Assembly: GCA_003427395.1 (NCBI GenBank)
Contig: BFEA01000006.1
Location: 2,684,515 to 2,748,514 of the forward strand
Reading direction: 5' to 3'
Length of the DNA: 64,000 nucleotides
Origin: Chara braunii
Taxonomy: Eukaryota > Streptophyta > Charophyceae > Charales > Characeae
The notes beneath the pieces are model-generated. The model saw nothing but the letters and a program-made list of their open reading frames with translations, had not been told where the DNA came from and did no database searches. Every line of letters starts with the position of its first letter. The first letter of the stretch is position 1. This document shows, in pieces, positions 19,421-31,809 of the stretch. Both the position numbers and the translations under genes were made by a program.

Positions 19421-20892
19421 TAGCATGATCTCTGCGCGAGGGTGGCACCTATAAAGGCTGGGATGCAGAGCAGGATCGCCGTTGGCCTTCCTCTTCTACT
19501 TTTGCCTTGGTGGTGGAACGCATCGGCAGGCCATGCAGCGCTGCCAGGGGGAGCAGGAGGTGGAAGGCAAGGCAGCGGAGTGACGGACGGCGGGGAGAGA
19601 CCGGGCTGGCCGCTGTGGCAGCAAGGGAGAGACCGGGCTGGCCGTTGTGGCAGCGAGGGAGAGGTGAAAGAACCCGGATGCATTTTCGCACCGGGTACAT
19701 CCGATACAGAAGGAGGAAGGAGGTGGATCAAAGCAGGCAGCTACGACGAAGATGGGGACGGATGAGGAGAATGAGAGAGAGGATGTGGAGTGGGTTAGCA
19801 ACAAAACGGGGTAAGCGGAGGGAGTCAACAAGGTGGAAAGGCGAGTGAATGAGTCCGGACGGCCTGTCAGGCAAGGTGCATGCGAAGAGGGAGTGAACCC
19901 CGCATGAGTTTGTGCCAAATGCATTCGAAGAAGACAACGGAGAAATGAGCATGGTGGGAAGGAGGGATCGTAATTTGCCCATCTCCTGCTAGAATCGGTC
20001 AGGAAAGGTAGTAGGGAGAGATTATTGGACCAGGCGGGTGTAGAAGTAGCATTAGAGTTGACGAAAGACTAAGCAGAAGGAGAGATCAGAAGAAGACAGT
20101 CCGCGCCCAGATATGGCGGGAACGAGCAAAGACAGAATAGAAGTGAAGAAATGTGAAGACCGCCCGATCCTGGATGGAAACGGGCGGGGGAAGGTCTGAG
20201 ATGGGGGGTTTTGACCATTGTGAACGTGATGGTGAAATTAGATTAGAAAGAGAGTTAGTAGAAGACGAGCTACTACAGAAAGCTATTGCGCGGGGATATG
20301 GAGGGAGCTGGCTATGGCGGGCCAGAAAGTAGTGTAACTCGCCTATTTCTTAATGAAATCGGGCGAGTAAAAATGCTATCTAGGGGTGTTGGGGCATGGA
20401 GAACTCAAATATGAAGTCAGTTTTTAGAGAAAGTTAGCAGAGAAAGAGTAGGATTAGAACAGCACCGCGCGGAGGTGCCGGAAGGAAGTGGAGGCCGTGA
20501 GGCGGAAAAACCATATTTCACTCGTTACTTCGTAGAAATGAGTAAGTAAAGACTCGACTGTGGGGTTTGGAACCCGGGTGAAGTTGATGGCGATGGGAGA
20601 AGAGAGAAAGGAGTGCTAGTATTGGGGCTATGGGAGTTGGAGGCTGCGCAGTGCACGACAGAAAACAGCAGTAAAAGAGGAAACTCGAAACGGCAGTGTA
20701 TCTGTCCGTGTTATAGCGGAGGATTCAAGCTCATGTTGCACATTTGGGGAGTAAGCCCTCCAGCGCATCGTTATAATGTCCATCATCGAGACCAGGACGT
20801 GATCCTCGTTATTGGGATCGTGGGTTGGTCGACGTATGCCTCGCATTGCTTTGCGTGATGGTCGGAGTCACCATTTTTTTGTCACGAGTGAT
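19421..20892. other. No gene seen; contains a 32-33-bp VNTR
   Basis: A block around GGCTGGCCGCTGTGGCAGC occurs twice at about 19590-19660, once in copy 2 (32880-32912) and twice in the inverted copy (about 45500-45575). The frames here are not stable between copies. The inverted copy of the unit ends at the equivalent of 20323. Confidence 0.55.
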
Positions 20893-21482
20893 NNNNNNNN
20901 NNNNNNNNNNNNNNNNNNNNNNNNNNNNNNNNNNNNNNNNNNNNNNNNNNNNNNNNNNNNNNNNNNNNNNNNNNNNNNNNNNNNNNNNNNNNNNNNNNNN
21001 NNNNNNNNNNNNNNNNNNNNNNNNNNNNNNNNNNNNNNNNNNNNNNNNNNNNNNNNNNNNNNNNNNNNNNNNNNNNNNNNNNNNNNNNNNNNNNNNNNNN
21101 NNNNNNNNNNNNNNNNNNNNNNNNNNNNNNNNNNNNNNNNNNNNNNNNNNNNNNNNNNNNNNNNNNNNNNNNNNNNNNNNNNNNNNNNNNNNNNNNNNNN
21201 NNNNNNNNNNNNNNNNNNNNNNNNNNNNNNNNNNNNNNNNNNNNNNNNNNNNNNNNNNNNNNNNNNNNNNNNNNNNNNNNNNNNNNNNNNNNNNNNNNNN
21301 NNNNNNNNNNNNNNNNNNNNNNNNNNNNNNNNNNNNNNNNNNNNNNNNNNNNNNNNNNNNNNNNNNNNNNNNNNNNNNNNNNNNNNNNNNNNNNNNNNNN
21401 NNNNNNNNNNNNNNNNNNNNNNNNNNNNNNNNNNNNNNNNNNNNNNNNNNNNNNNNNNNNNNNNNNNNNNNNNNNNNNNNNN
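20893..21482. other. Assembly gap (590 N)
   Basis: A run of N. Any translated frame across it is meaningless. The flanks CGGAGTC... and CACTGCAGGCATGACC are shared with the gap in copy 2, so both copies fail at the same place. This hints at a hard-to-assemble sequence. Confidence 0.99.
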
Positions 21483-23495
21483 CACTGCAGGCATGACCAC
21501 TCTTACTAGGTGGAGTGATCTGCTTGATTGGGCTCGTTAGCGAGCGAGACCTTCAGTCTGCGGAATGGCCACATAGGAGAGTGGTAGATTGGGAGCCCCC
21601 GCTCCTTGACGTAGTAGGCGATGGAGCAGAACGCCGAGGGTGCACTCGTTGCTTCGGTCCAAGTGTGACTATATGCCATAACCGGTGGTCGGCCATCAAT
21701 AACCGGCTGCGGGTTCTTACGTAATTGGTGCATGGAGACTTGACTGAGGCGACACTTTTTGGCGGCCAGTGCAGGCATCTTGGGATGAACTTGGCAGGGA
21801 CGGAAGCGGGGGGTGACGAGGCGAGCGAGCGGTACGATCAAGAGCTTATGTGTTAGCCAATGTAGTGACCGGGCTCAGCAAACAGGGCTGCAGCAGACCA
21901 GCCGTAAAAATTGCAGATCTATCTGTTGGGTGGTGTGTCGCTCGTTCTGTTAGCCTGTGCAACGACAGATCAGCTGCGAGACCTGAAGGCTTACCTGATG
22001 CCTAGCACGCTGCCTGTATGTGGACTGAGGGAGCGGGTTGTGGAAACTGTAGGTTTGGCTGCTGGCCGACACGCCCTTCGTCTGACCAGTCTGTGCGGTA
22101 ACGGGCCAGCCACGGAGTGGCTAATTTAGTTATTAACTAGCGTACGGTCTTTGTGCTGAGTGGCGGAAGTTGCAGGTTCAGGCCCTTGTAAGCAGCGTCG
22201 TTCATTGCAAAATAAAGCTGCGACAGGCCAATTGGGTTGGGCACGCCGGGTGGATGAGCGGTGTACAGCCTGCCCATTAAGGAAAATAGTTGGAGGGAGG
22301 CATTTAAGGACCGGATGAGCAGCTAAGTTGTGAAGGGACTGTTGCTTACTACCGTTTACTGCTGTTGGTTGTTGACGACTGTTACAGGCTGCCACAACAC
22401 GCAGACTGTGTATTGCTGAGTTGCTGCGCTGACACCTCACCGGGCACGTGAACCCTGTTGTAACTTCATTAATAGGTCCTGCTGTGCACCTTGTGTGCAC
22501 ACGCTGGGGCACGGGCCCTCACGGTAACGGATAGCTGAGTTGGGGACTGTCTTGCTGTGCACCCCTCATTCCGCTATGTTTCCATTAACAGTTTCCCCGC
22601 GGTACCTCTTGCTGTGCATGGCTTGCGGCCTGCCATTGATCTGGCCTGCCGTTACAAGCCTGCTGACCGTTCACCTTGAACACCTTGCTAACGAGTGGTT
22701 GATTAATAAGCAGAAGGGATAAGCGAGTGGTAGTGGCAACTGGAAGTTGGGTATTGGTGCTGAGTACTTGGTCACCGTCACAATTGGATCCCATTATGGT
22801 TCGTACTACTGACGCCATTGCTGTTGTACATCAGGCTGTTATGGCAGGTATCTGGATAGGGCACGGGGATGTGCTCTATTCGAACGCGGCCCTTTCTAGG
22901 CTGCATATCGGAGGTTTCGTCAGGAGGAGGACACTGCTCCGACTTGGAGGCCTGTCCAAGGACTGATACCCGGCGTTCCGACCACGGGTTGAGCATTTCA
23001 ACTGCGTTTTATTGGCCGTCATTGCGGGGCCCTCAGGTGCATCAAGGTAACAAGGCCCTCTCCTGCGAGTCTGAGCGCACCCCTCTTGTATCTGAGAGTC
23101 CGAACTTCCTTTCGCTGCCTTTCTCAGTCTAAGTCTAGTCTTATGGTTTCGAGAGGAAGGCGGCAGGCGGGATTGTAACCCGTAGGTCTGCGCCAAGGCC
23201 TCTGTGGGATGTTTCCCCACCGATTGCGGGAGCTCTGCCGGAGCCCAAGCGGGGTTCTGGAGGCAGGGAACACTCAGGTATAACCCTCGAGTTACGCTTG
23301 TGATCCTATCACTAAACTATATTAACCTCACGCTATTGTCTAACTGTAGGTATGAGTGGAAAGGATATCTGATTCATTTGCTTGTTTAAAATCAGGACAT
23401 TGCCTTGCAGAGTAAATTGACAAGTCTTTATTGATAATTAAGATTAACTGATTGAATTCAAACAACACGAGGATTGTAATTAAGTGGCGAAGGCT
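21483..23495. other. No gene seen; unit interior before the hairpin array
   Basis: This is unique to the two full units. Copy 2 (34828-36770) lacks a small block present here near 22310-22375. No ORF is kept. A weak B-box-like GGATTGTAACCC occurs at 23169. Confidence 0.55.
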
Positions 23496-25058
23496 GGACG
23501 ACCGCATAAGTTGCGGGCTGCTCAGTCGGTTGCATCTGTTCTATTTGTTATTTGGTAGGCTAGGCTACCCAACTTATGGGTAGCCTAATTCTACGCTGTA
23601 CGTAACTGTATGGGCTGGTCAGGCACAACATACGTTGTTGTGCCTGGTCATATGCCTTTCGTCGTTGTTCAGGCAAAGGCTGGGCTCCTCATAAGTAGAG
23701 GTAGTCCAGTTCCTTGTGTATGCTGAAAGTTTAGGCTGATCAGTCTCACCATAAGTTGGTGGGACGATGTCATACGCCTTACGTCAATTGTTAGGAAGAA
23801 GTAGACCACACCATAAGTTGGTGTGGCTTAGTCTTATGCTTTATTGTTCCACGCGAGACTATTCACACCATAAGTTTGTGTGGTCAAGTCATGAGTCGCC
23901 ATCACTAAGAGAATCAGAGTATACAAAGTGATACATTATTTATTATGTATATTCATGGCAAGTTGGACGCCATAAGTTGGGAGATCGTGCCATATAAGCC
24001 GGTAGCAGACAAAGCAGAGGGAAAGAAGATTATTAATACAAAATGGTGTGGTAACTGTGGGCAGGATGACTCAACCATAAGTTGGGTAGTTGGTCCTATG
24101 TCCTTGATAAGACGAAAGCAGAGAGATATATAAAGTCTGGCTATTTTCTTTTTCTAAACATAACTGGCGCTTGGGTGAGGATCCTCATGAGTTGGGGTGA
24201 CTATTGGATGTAGTTATGTTGCGAAGGTCGGACGAATGCATAAGTTGCGGGTTGTTCGGTCATACGCGCTTGTTGTTGTTTAGGCGGGGCTAGACTACTC
24301 ATAAATCTGGTAGCCTAGTCTTATGCTATATGTCACTGTGTGGGCTGATCAGGCACAACATAAGTTGTTGTGTCTGGTCATATGCTTTTCGTCGTTCGTC
24401 CAGACAAAGGTTGGGCTCCTCATAAGTTGAGATGAGTCAGTTTTTTTTTTTTTTATAAGCCGAGAGTTAGGCTGATCAAGTCTCACCATAAGTTGGTGCA
24501 CCCTGGTTATATGCCTTATGTCATTTTGTTCAGATAGAGGTTTATCACAACATAAGTTGTTGTGGTAAGTCTTATGCCTTATGTCTATAAGTTGAACATG
24601 GTTGTATTGCGAAGGCTGGGTGAACGCATAAGTTGCGGGCTGTTCACTTCTTCGGGCATGTGATTATGTCTGGGCTGGGCATGACTACTCATAAGTTGGG
24701 TAGCCTGACTCTACGCCGTATGTAACCATGTGGGCTGGCCGAACACAACATAAGTTGTTGTATTTGGTTATATGCCTTTTGTTGTTGTTTAGGCAGAGGC
24801 TGGTCCCTCATAAGTTGAGGAGGTTCATTTCTATGTGTATGCTGAACGTTCAGGCTGACCAGCCTCACCATAAGTTGATGCGGTCGGTCATACGCCTTAT
24901 GTCGATCGTTTTGCAGAAACTAGTCACACCATGAGTTGGTGTGGTTTGGTCTTATGCGTACGTATATTTGTGTTACCAGACTGGAGCACCATAAGTTGGT
25001 GTGGCCTAGTCATATGAATTGGCAGGTCAGTCACATCCATAAGTTGGGTTGGGTGACC
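23496..25058 (+). repeat. Array of about 24 hairpins centred on CATAAGTTG (copy 1)
   Basis: The nonamer CATAAGTTG, or a one-base variant, recurs about every 60-65 bp: 23505, 23570 (inverted), 23629, 23690, 23750 and onward to 25037. Each is the middle of an inverted repeat whose stem differs from its neighbours: CGCA/TGCG, CTACCCA/TGGGTAG, CACAACA/TGTTGTG, CCTCA/TGAGG, CTCACCA/TGGTGGG, CACACCA/TGGTGTG. The stem order repeats in blocks starting at about 23500, 24235 and 24625, the last two 390 bp apart, so it is a higher-order repeat of six hairpins. Most hairpins are followed within 4-8 bp by GTCATATGCC or GTCTTATGC. Equivalent stems show compensatory changes between blocks. No protein is encoded. 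The function is unknown. Confidence 0.85.
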
Positions 25059-26124
25059 CTATGTCTTATGTAACGAAGGGTAAAAAGGGAATAATTAGGG
25101 TTTTTGAATGAACATTGTGACCTGGAAAAGAACCTGAGGGTTGGTGAGAGATGTTGTTGCACTCATGGATGCATATTTTTGAAAGTCATCTCTGGGATAT
25201 TCTCGTTGATAGAGTAGTTGTTGTTGATGCTCGCCAAGTGCTGGAGCCATAGGTAGGTAAGATGGATGATCGGCGGGAAGCTTGGGATGAGATAGGACCA
25301 ACTCTGCTGAGGTTTAGGATCGGCATTGGCTCATGATCTCGCTCAGAGGGCATGCAGACTAAGTTATCAAGCATGTGTCAGAAGTTAGTCCCAAATATAG
25401 TTTTGCCTTGCATTTTTGTTTTCTACTTTGTATAAATCTTGTTAGCCCACTTTTCCTATGGGAAGCGCTGCCGAAATTTCTACAAATCCGAAAGAGTTAG
25501 TCATTTTTGGACTTGTAGGAATTCTATGAAGGCACTTTTCTGACGGGAAGCGCTGCCGAAATTTTGCAGAACTTTAGAGAGTTAGAGTATTTTCAGCTAG
25601 GAAAGATCTGGCAATCCATCCTGTTTAGGGGATATGCTGCCGAAATTTCCTGTATTTTTAGATAGATATCAGAGGTTACTTAGAAAGGTAGGATTATTTC
25701 TTGATCACTCAAACATGGCTTGGGTACTGGTCTTTGCTGCATTGCAGGTCACATTTATACAGATTGATTCAAGGCTTGACTAGTTTCAAGTTGATCCTTC
25801 AAAGACCATCTTCTGTTATCTTTTGATAACAGGTCGGTTTGCGGCTCAACTCTAATCCACTCTTGCTACTCAACCTAAAAAGGCTTTAGCCCTGTGTTTT
25901 TTGTTGTTTTGTTCTATTTTTACCCGGACTTTAATTGAATGGGCATTTAATAAAGATGTTGAGTATGTTATTTTGATAGCTGCACAAACAGTGAGGCTTG
26001 TATGGCTAAAGCGAGGGGTGTCAGCGCAAAGAATGGTTGAAGTTGACCCCGTGCAGTGTGTGCTCTGTTGATGTGACTCTTTGATTTGATTACAGGTATG
26101 TTCTGTGGATTAAAGTCCGAACTT
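25059..26124 (+). other. LTR-like end of the unit, with a triplicated motif
   Basis: GGAAGCGCTGCCGAAATTTC occurs at 25461 and 25546, and as GATATGCTGCCGAAATTTCC at 25631, about 85 bp apart. In my experience such motifs are common in plant LTR retrotransposons, but I cannot check this here. A CATTTAATAAAG (possible poly-A signal) lies near 25945. No paired LTR, primer binding site or coding domain was found. Confidence 0.35.
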
Positions 26125-26344
26125 GGTTTTGCATATGATCATATGTATATATATTTGAAGGAAGTCACACCGTGATTGTGAGAGTGAACATCTCCTATCT
26201 CATGACTATTATATCATGTTTCTTGTGTCCGCTCGACCCATTGAGGCCGTGCATAGTGATTAAGTAAGTTTTACACTGAGACAAAAGGGAGATCCCCTGC
26301 TATCTGTTGCTTTTTATAATTAATATAGTTGGACGTTGGAGTCC

Positions 26345-26523
26345 GTGGCAGCCGTCAAAGTCAAACCCCTTGATCTTTGGCTACCACGACAGCTCTGAAG
26401 CTGTTTACTCAACCCCTCTGCATAGGGTGCAGAAGAGGGCGTGGTCTTCAACCACACATGGCGGTTATCTGGCATTGAGAGATTACCCCTCAAAGCGCCT
26501 GTCAGTCGACACTTGAATGTCGA
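26345..26523 (+). repeat. Cluster of five stem-loops (copy 2)
   Basis: Same five stems as at 14345-14523. The fourth reads AACCAC/GCGGTT here, giving one A-C mismatch where copy 3 has G-C. Confidence 0.7.
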
Positions 26524-26814
26524 ACGCGACCCCCGAGATTATCAAGGGCCGCGGGGCTACGAGTACCACGTAGTACCCCATCAGTGCGAATGATTGCGTA
26601 TGTCCGCATGGCTGGTTGACATGAGAAGGCCGTGCGCTCGTTCCATTTTTATACGAAAGCCCCACGCGCGATACCTATCTGAGTCTGACTGCAAAGAGTT
26701 ATGGGTCGGATACTGAAGGAACTAGGGGTTTGTTGCGTTGTGGTGTTGTTTGTGGTGTGTCCTCACATATTATATGTTGGTAAGTGTGAGTATTGTGGCG
26801 TAACGCGTGGTGTG

Positions 26815-27231
26815 TGTAGCACGTCCTAGTCGACCGGCGTCGGATCGTGTCTGGGACTTCAGCCCCCCAGTGCGTCGATTCGCGTACGGGTTCGATTCTG
26901 GGCGTTCAACCACGCGTACCCGCTATGCTATAACGAACGAGAAACGCCCTCGACTGGGCCACCTCTGCAATTGCATATGAAAAACCTTCGCATGTGGTTC
27001 AGTAGCTCAGCGGGGATACGCCCACCTAAGGGATGGTGACAGCGCCCGCAGGTGGAGGTAAGAGGTGCCTCGCGTGACCCTGTCCTGTCGTAGGGGTTTG
27101 CGAGAGGTACGACTGGCGCACTCGGCCAGAACGGCAAACGCTCTCCGCGACAAGTCCTGTTCAATCCAGCGTGAAGCGGCCGTGAGGGTCCCCGTGCAAG
27201 ACCGATGCGCGCGACAGGTGGCGCCGTTGTC
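26815..27231 (+). mobile_element. SINE-like element, family A (copy in unit 2)
   Basis: This has the clearest head of the family: CCTAGTCGACCGGCGTCGGAT, then CTGGGACTTCAG, then ACGGGTTCGATTCTGGGCG. The rest matches 14906-15231. Confidence 0.6.
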
Positions 27232-30020
27232 GGGGATCTCTTCTGCCTACCGGGGTCCTTAAGAGAGCAAACCCAGGTTAAGTGCAGGTTGATAATCGAG
27301 GCAAAACGACAAAATTTTGTTAATGGCGTTAGGTGAATGGGTGGTGAGTAGCGTGTTGATGGTTCTGATGGTATTACAGTATTGAAAGGTAGTGCGAGAT
27401 ACGGACGTTTGTATACGATGACACCTAGTAGTGGCAGCTGTAATTATACATTTGTGGATCACGGTACAAGACGGTAATAATGATGATGTTCTACGTATAT
27501 AATGTCATAGACTGATCGCCATTCGCATTCGGTGCGACTCTGCATATTCGGTTACCCAAGAAAGAATCTTTGGTATTTTAACATAGTCAATGAGTTGCCA
27601 AAGTTGTTATGGCTGTATCACGGTACGCTAGCGATAGGAAATAATTTGGCTAAGAAATAGGTATTTTCTAAGGATTCTTGTAAGAAGAACACGTGTAACA
27701 TTCTATCTATTTAAGCATTTGAGTTATGATTCTAAGAGTATACTTGTAAGTCTATGTATGAAATTCATCCATCTGCATCAGAAATTCTATCTAAGTAAGC
27801 ATATTTAAATGTTGACTCATACAAGACTATGTGCCTGATGTTATCTATCCGAGTCTTGTTCGTGAGCTGTCCATCTGATTTCGTTATGGCTTTATATAAC
27901 CCATTGGAGTTGTGCTATCTGAATTATTCATTTGTATCCATGTTGTTTTATCTACATGCATGGGTTGACCTTTTAAAAGGAGTTAGAGATATTACACAGA
28001 ATCCACGTCCGATACGGATTCGAAGGTGAATGGAGTGACCAGCTTCTTGGGAAAGTAAGTCTCGCGAGGAAATGATCAATGTGTGAAGGCTGCCCCACGA
28101 AAGTTGCAACCCTATGTTATTAATTCCTTGAAAGATGGTTTTGAAGAAATTATAATATAGTCTTGAAGGTGGTAGTGAGACCCATGCCGGAACTTGTTTC
28201 TGGTCCATAGTGGGGTGTTGTCATCTAATCTTTGTGATAAAATAACTACACTACTACTGAATAGGAGGAAAGTGTTTGGACCTTGTTTGACCATGGCTGT
28301 GAGGAAGACGGCTACTACCTGCCACAGAGAGGTAGGGGGTGAAGCCCCAACTATTTTTGTGTTAAGTAGGTTTATCTACATGCGAAGGGATCGGTCATCC
28401 GGTAGTATGTATGGTGAGGTTGTCTACTTCATCGGCAAGGGTCAGCAAGGTGCAAGTGCTGGAATCGGAGGGAGATGCAGTGAGGCTTGATCGTTGAGCG
28501 GGGCTTAGGAATAAGATGTTATCCCTTTGAGAAAGGATTACACTGCCCCACGACACAATATAATTCTGTCAAAGCCTCGGGGAGTATAATATAATACTTT
28601 TATTATTGTTGCATTCGAAAACATTCGTAATTGTGGTATCATTATTTATTCATGATTACTTCTCCATTACAATACGTAACATTGCAATACATATATGATT
28701 ACTATTGTTATTATTTTTATTATTTTTATTATCGTATGATCAAAACTAGTAGAAGAGATATATTTTATAAAGCGAGTGAGAGTTTAACAATAGGTTCTGG
28801 TAAGGAACTGACAAGACAGACTGACTCTAAGGCAGGGATTATCCTGTTCATCCTTGAGTTGAGGTTGCTCAACTTTAAGTACGTGCGTGACGTTGAGGTT
28901 TTTTTTGGTTCCCCTTGAGTTGAGATATCCTAGCTCTGTACCTAATAAGACTTAAGACTACCTCTTTATGTGACGATCACTATCACTCTCACGTGTGTGG
29001 ATTTATCCTGATGTGTGATGATTTTTTTGTGAGAGGCGTACATGAGGCACTTCGTGCGTTTTTGTGAATGTAAAGTGTGTAAACAACACTCTTTGGTATA
29101 CTCGCGCAATCTGCCTACGGAGGGACAATAGGCTCGAGCATAAGAAAGAGAGGAACAGTTTGTTTGGGGAAAGATGTGTGAAAAGTCCCAAGGAACTCAT
29201 GAGTCTTCTGAGACTCAGATGCTTGTCCATGCCGAATGTTACTTGTCTAGTTGAGACAAGGGCCCACAAGTTGGCCTCTCGGTTGGAAGAATTTATGATT
29301 GATTACCCTCCATGTAGGAGGTGGTGGAGAGATTTTGTGAGTGAGTCCCCTTCAAAAGTGGAAGGTGGTTGAATGATTTGAAATGGCATGGAAAGCGGTT
29401 TGAATGATAAATTCTGACGAGAAAAACCAAGAGAAATTATTATTTTTGTGAAATTTTGGAAGGTCGCAAATTGGTGAAAGTTGAGAGATGTCAGAAGATG
29501 TGTGGTCGGCCTTACTCAGATCAAGTGGGAGGCCACGGCCCTGTGAATCTGGCGGTGATTTTTTGAAAGATTTTGGAGAGGACGCCAAATTCTCTATGTT
29601 GTCCTATAGAGAGCTGGTAAATGCCTCTGAGACTTGAGTGAGTCAGACCTTTGCGTAGTTTCGTAATAGGTATGAGATTAATGCGACACACCATCCAGTC
29701 ACTATGATGCTAATCTTAAGACATATGTTGTGAGGCCAAGCTAGGGCGCTATACTTAGCATCGCTGGAACTGTGGAACCTAACTCCCTGCGAGGGCCGCT
29801 GACCGGCGCAACCTGGCAGCGGGACCACGACTCACCAAAGGGTAAGGCTTGAGGGGTGTGGCCGCCTCAGAGAGTCTTATTCCCGCAGGATGTCTGAGGA
29901 ATAAGAGTCGAGCCGTATTTTTTTGTGAGTCCTAATAGTATGATTTATCAGGAGAATCGCCCATCGTTGCGCAACCAACGAGGGTACCGTTGCTAAAATA
30001 ACAACGTGACGGGCCGTATA
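27232..30020. other. No gene seen
   Basis: Equivalent of 15232-17888. The 120 bp at 29226-29350 are absent from copy 1. The part at about 28925-29580 is absent from the inverted copy, where the flanks join near 48876. Confidence 0.55.
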
Positions 30021-30992
30021 TCTGGCTCGATCAACCAGACTATGGTGGGCTTAGATGGAGACCTGACTGTACTGTACTAGACTGCAGGAGAAATCTGTGA
30101 TAAAAGTTGTATCTATTTTTGTGAATATTGTGTGACAAAGGCGAGAGTGCCTTATAAAGGTCTCGGTTAGGGCCCGCGTCCTAAGTTATGACCGTGCATG
30201 CAGGACGATGACTAAACAGGACACCCAACGATGAACCGGCAGATGTCTAGGACAAAGGGAGAGGATTACCAGCAACTACTCAGCATGAACTCTATGTTGT
30301 AGTAATGATCTAGTACACCTGCGTTGGCAGGAGACCCGGGTTGAAACCCTGGCAACAGCGAGACGTATTGGGTATTGTCTGGTGATCGCTCGGACAGAGT
30401 CAGTCAACCAATCGGATTGGTGTTTTTCTCATCAGCATTTGGAGTTTTGGTTGAATTGATAGCATTTTGATTATCCGACGCGACGGGGATGTCCCTTAAT
30501 AAGGTCCCTTAAGCTGTCGGCGCGAATACCCTTACAAGGATATCCGCCCTGTTTTTTGCAAGTGACAGAAGATAAGGTTTGTTCAGGAGTTGAGTATACC
30601 GTGCGGAGTTGCGGTTGTGTTTGGTTCACGTTCACTAAATGGTTGACGGGGGCAAAGTGTGGGTGGGCACGCGGTTTTAAGGCGCGCATGATGATTTTTT
30701 TTTCTCTTGATGTTATAGAGCCAGCGTTTCCACCGGCAAGATTTTTAGCTTTGATTAAGACAGGGATAGCTTCCCCTTTTATTGAAGTAACCAGGGTGCA
30801 TTTGCGGCGTGCGCCATCAGACGTGGTGTTGTCTGGGATAGTAATTAGGGGGCGCGCTTGAAGGCACGCGTTGACCTAGCTAGATGAGTGGTTAGTATAA
30901 GCAGCGAGCCCATACCGAGCGACGTGAGCGAGCACCACTTCCAGAGATGGTAATTAGGGTGTGCGATGACTACGGGCTCGAAGGGAAAACCA
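30021..30992. other. 970-bp segment absent from unit copy 1
   Basis: Present here and, reversed, at about 47463-48435. In copy 1 the flanks GCCGTAGATCTG and AAGCGCAGGCC are directly joined at 17880-17892. No target-site duplication or terminal repeat is visible, so a deletion in copy 1 is more likely than an insertion in the others. It contains a tRNA-like block (about 30308-30357) with B-box-like GACCCGGGTTGAAACCC. No ORF is supported. Confidence 0.65.
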
Positions 30993-31074
30993 AGCGCAGG
31001 CCTTGGTGCACTTCAACATACCTAAGCCAGCCGCAAATACTTTTTATATGGAGAATGACGCCTGCTACGCCCAA

Positions 31075-31367
31075 GCTTAGGCTTAGCCCTATTGGTTATA
31101 GTGTTAGATTTTCACCCAGCAGACCCCGGGTTCGAAGCCAGCAGCCAACAGCGGAGCAGCGGAGGAGCCCGTCGGAGTGAGCCAAGGGGTTGAGGGTCCC
31201 GTGGGACTATCCCTCTTGGCTTTTTGCGAGGAGTTCCGACCGCCGGCCCGTGGGATAGGACCAGACACCAACGATCCCCCCCCCAATTCCGCTTCCAAGA
31301 AGGTTTTTTCTAAGTTTTATTATTATTAGTTATTTATTATTATTATTATTTTATTTTTTTTAATTTT
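31075..31367 (+). mobile_element. tRNA-derived SINE-like element, family B (unit 2)
   Basis: Homologous to 17965-18265, with B-box-like GGGTTCGAAGCC and an ATT-repeat tail. Confidence 0.6.
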
Positions 31368-31809
31368 TTTTGTGGTTGTGTTGCGTTTCTGAACACGGTC
31401 CGGCAGTGGCACCAGATCCGGCCGTGACTCAAGTACATAGTTTAGTGGATACACCATTGAACTGTTGTAAATACACACCCAAACTCGGTTTAGGACACAG
31501 GCCCTCGATGCCTGTCCGATCCAAGCGAAAGACATCGTCAGGCGGGGTGTTTGGCAGTGACGCCGCAGTTGGAGGCATACCGCCTAGTCCCGTTGTCTGC
31601 TGTGGGAAGTTTGACTGAGAGCATGCCAGTTGGGACCAGAAAGATGCAAACTTTGTCCGGACGGGGCGGCACAGCGCACGGTAGAGAGATCCACAGCGGG
31701 GCAGACTGCACAGTTCTGCACCGGAAAACCCTCCCCATTCCGCTGTTCTTTTTAAATTTTTTTACTCATCCTTATATACCCCTTGGTTCCAGTTGGAAGA
31801 CAACCCACG

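Larger units (their letters stand above)
1674..20323 (+). repeat. Left arm of a large inverted repeat (about 19 kb)
   Basis: The arm pairs in reverse complement with 44851-64000. From 1674 to about 4050 the two coordinates always sum to 65673, so no indel separates the arms there. Further in, the sum drifts (65769 near 5 kb, about 65800 near 14 kb) through small indels and one adapter insertion. From about 1990 to 4140 I noticed only two or three substitutions. Elsewhere the arms differ by several percent, and within the large unit by deletions of 100-1000 bp. The mixture of divergence and exact identity fits an old duplication plus recent conversion, or partial re-use of one contig by the assembler. 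Confidence 0.9.
14125..26124 (+). repeat. Large non-coding unit, copy 1
   Basis: The unit starts at GGTTTTGC-RTATGATCATAT and ends where the same sequence recurs at 26125. It has no ORF above chance. In order it holds a hairpin cluster, SINE-like family A, a 2.7-kb featureless stretch, three types of tRNA-like module, an N gap, and the CATAAGTTG hairpin array, and it ends with an LTR-like motif. Relative to copy 2 it lacks about 120 bp (at 17222), 970 bp (at 17889) and 170 bp (at 18410). It resembles a large non-autonomous element more than a gene cluster. Confidence 0.9.

Noticed and set aside
20812-21540. ORFs of 210-270 codons across 20893-21482 and 34118-34827
   Set aside because: They are translations of runs of N.
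23496-25058. CRISPR-like array
   Set aside because: The repeated part is only 9 bp and is the centre of hairpins with varying stems. Intervening sequences recur in blocks rather than being unique, no cas genes are present, and the context is eukaryotic.
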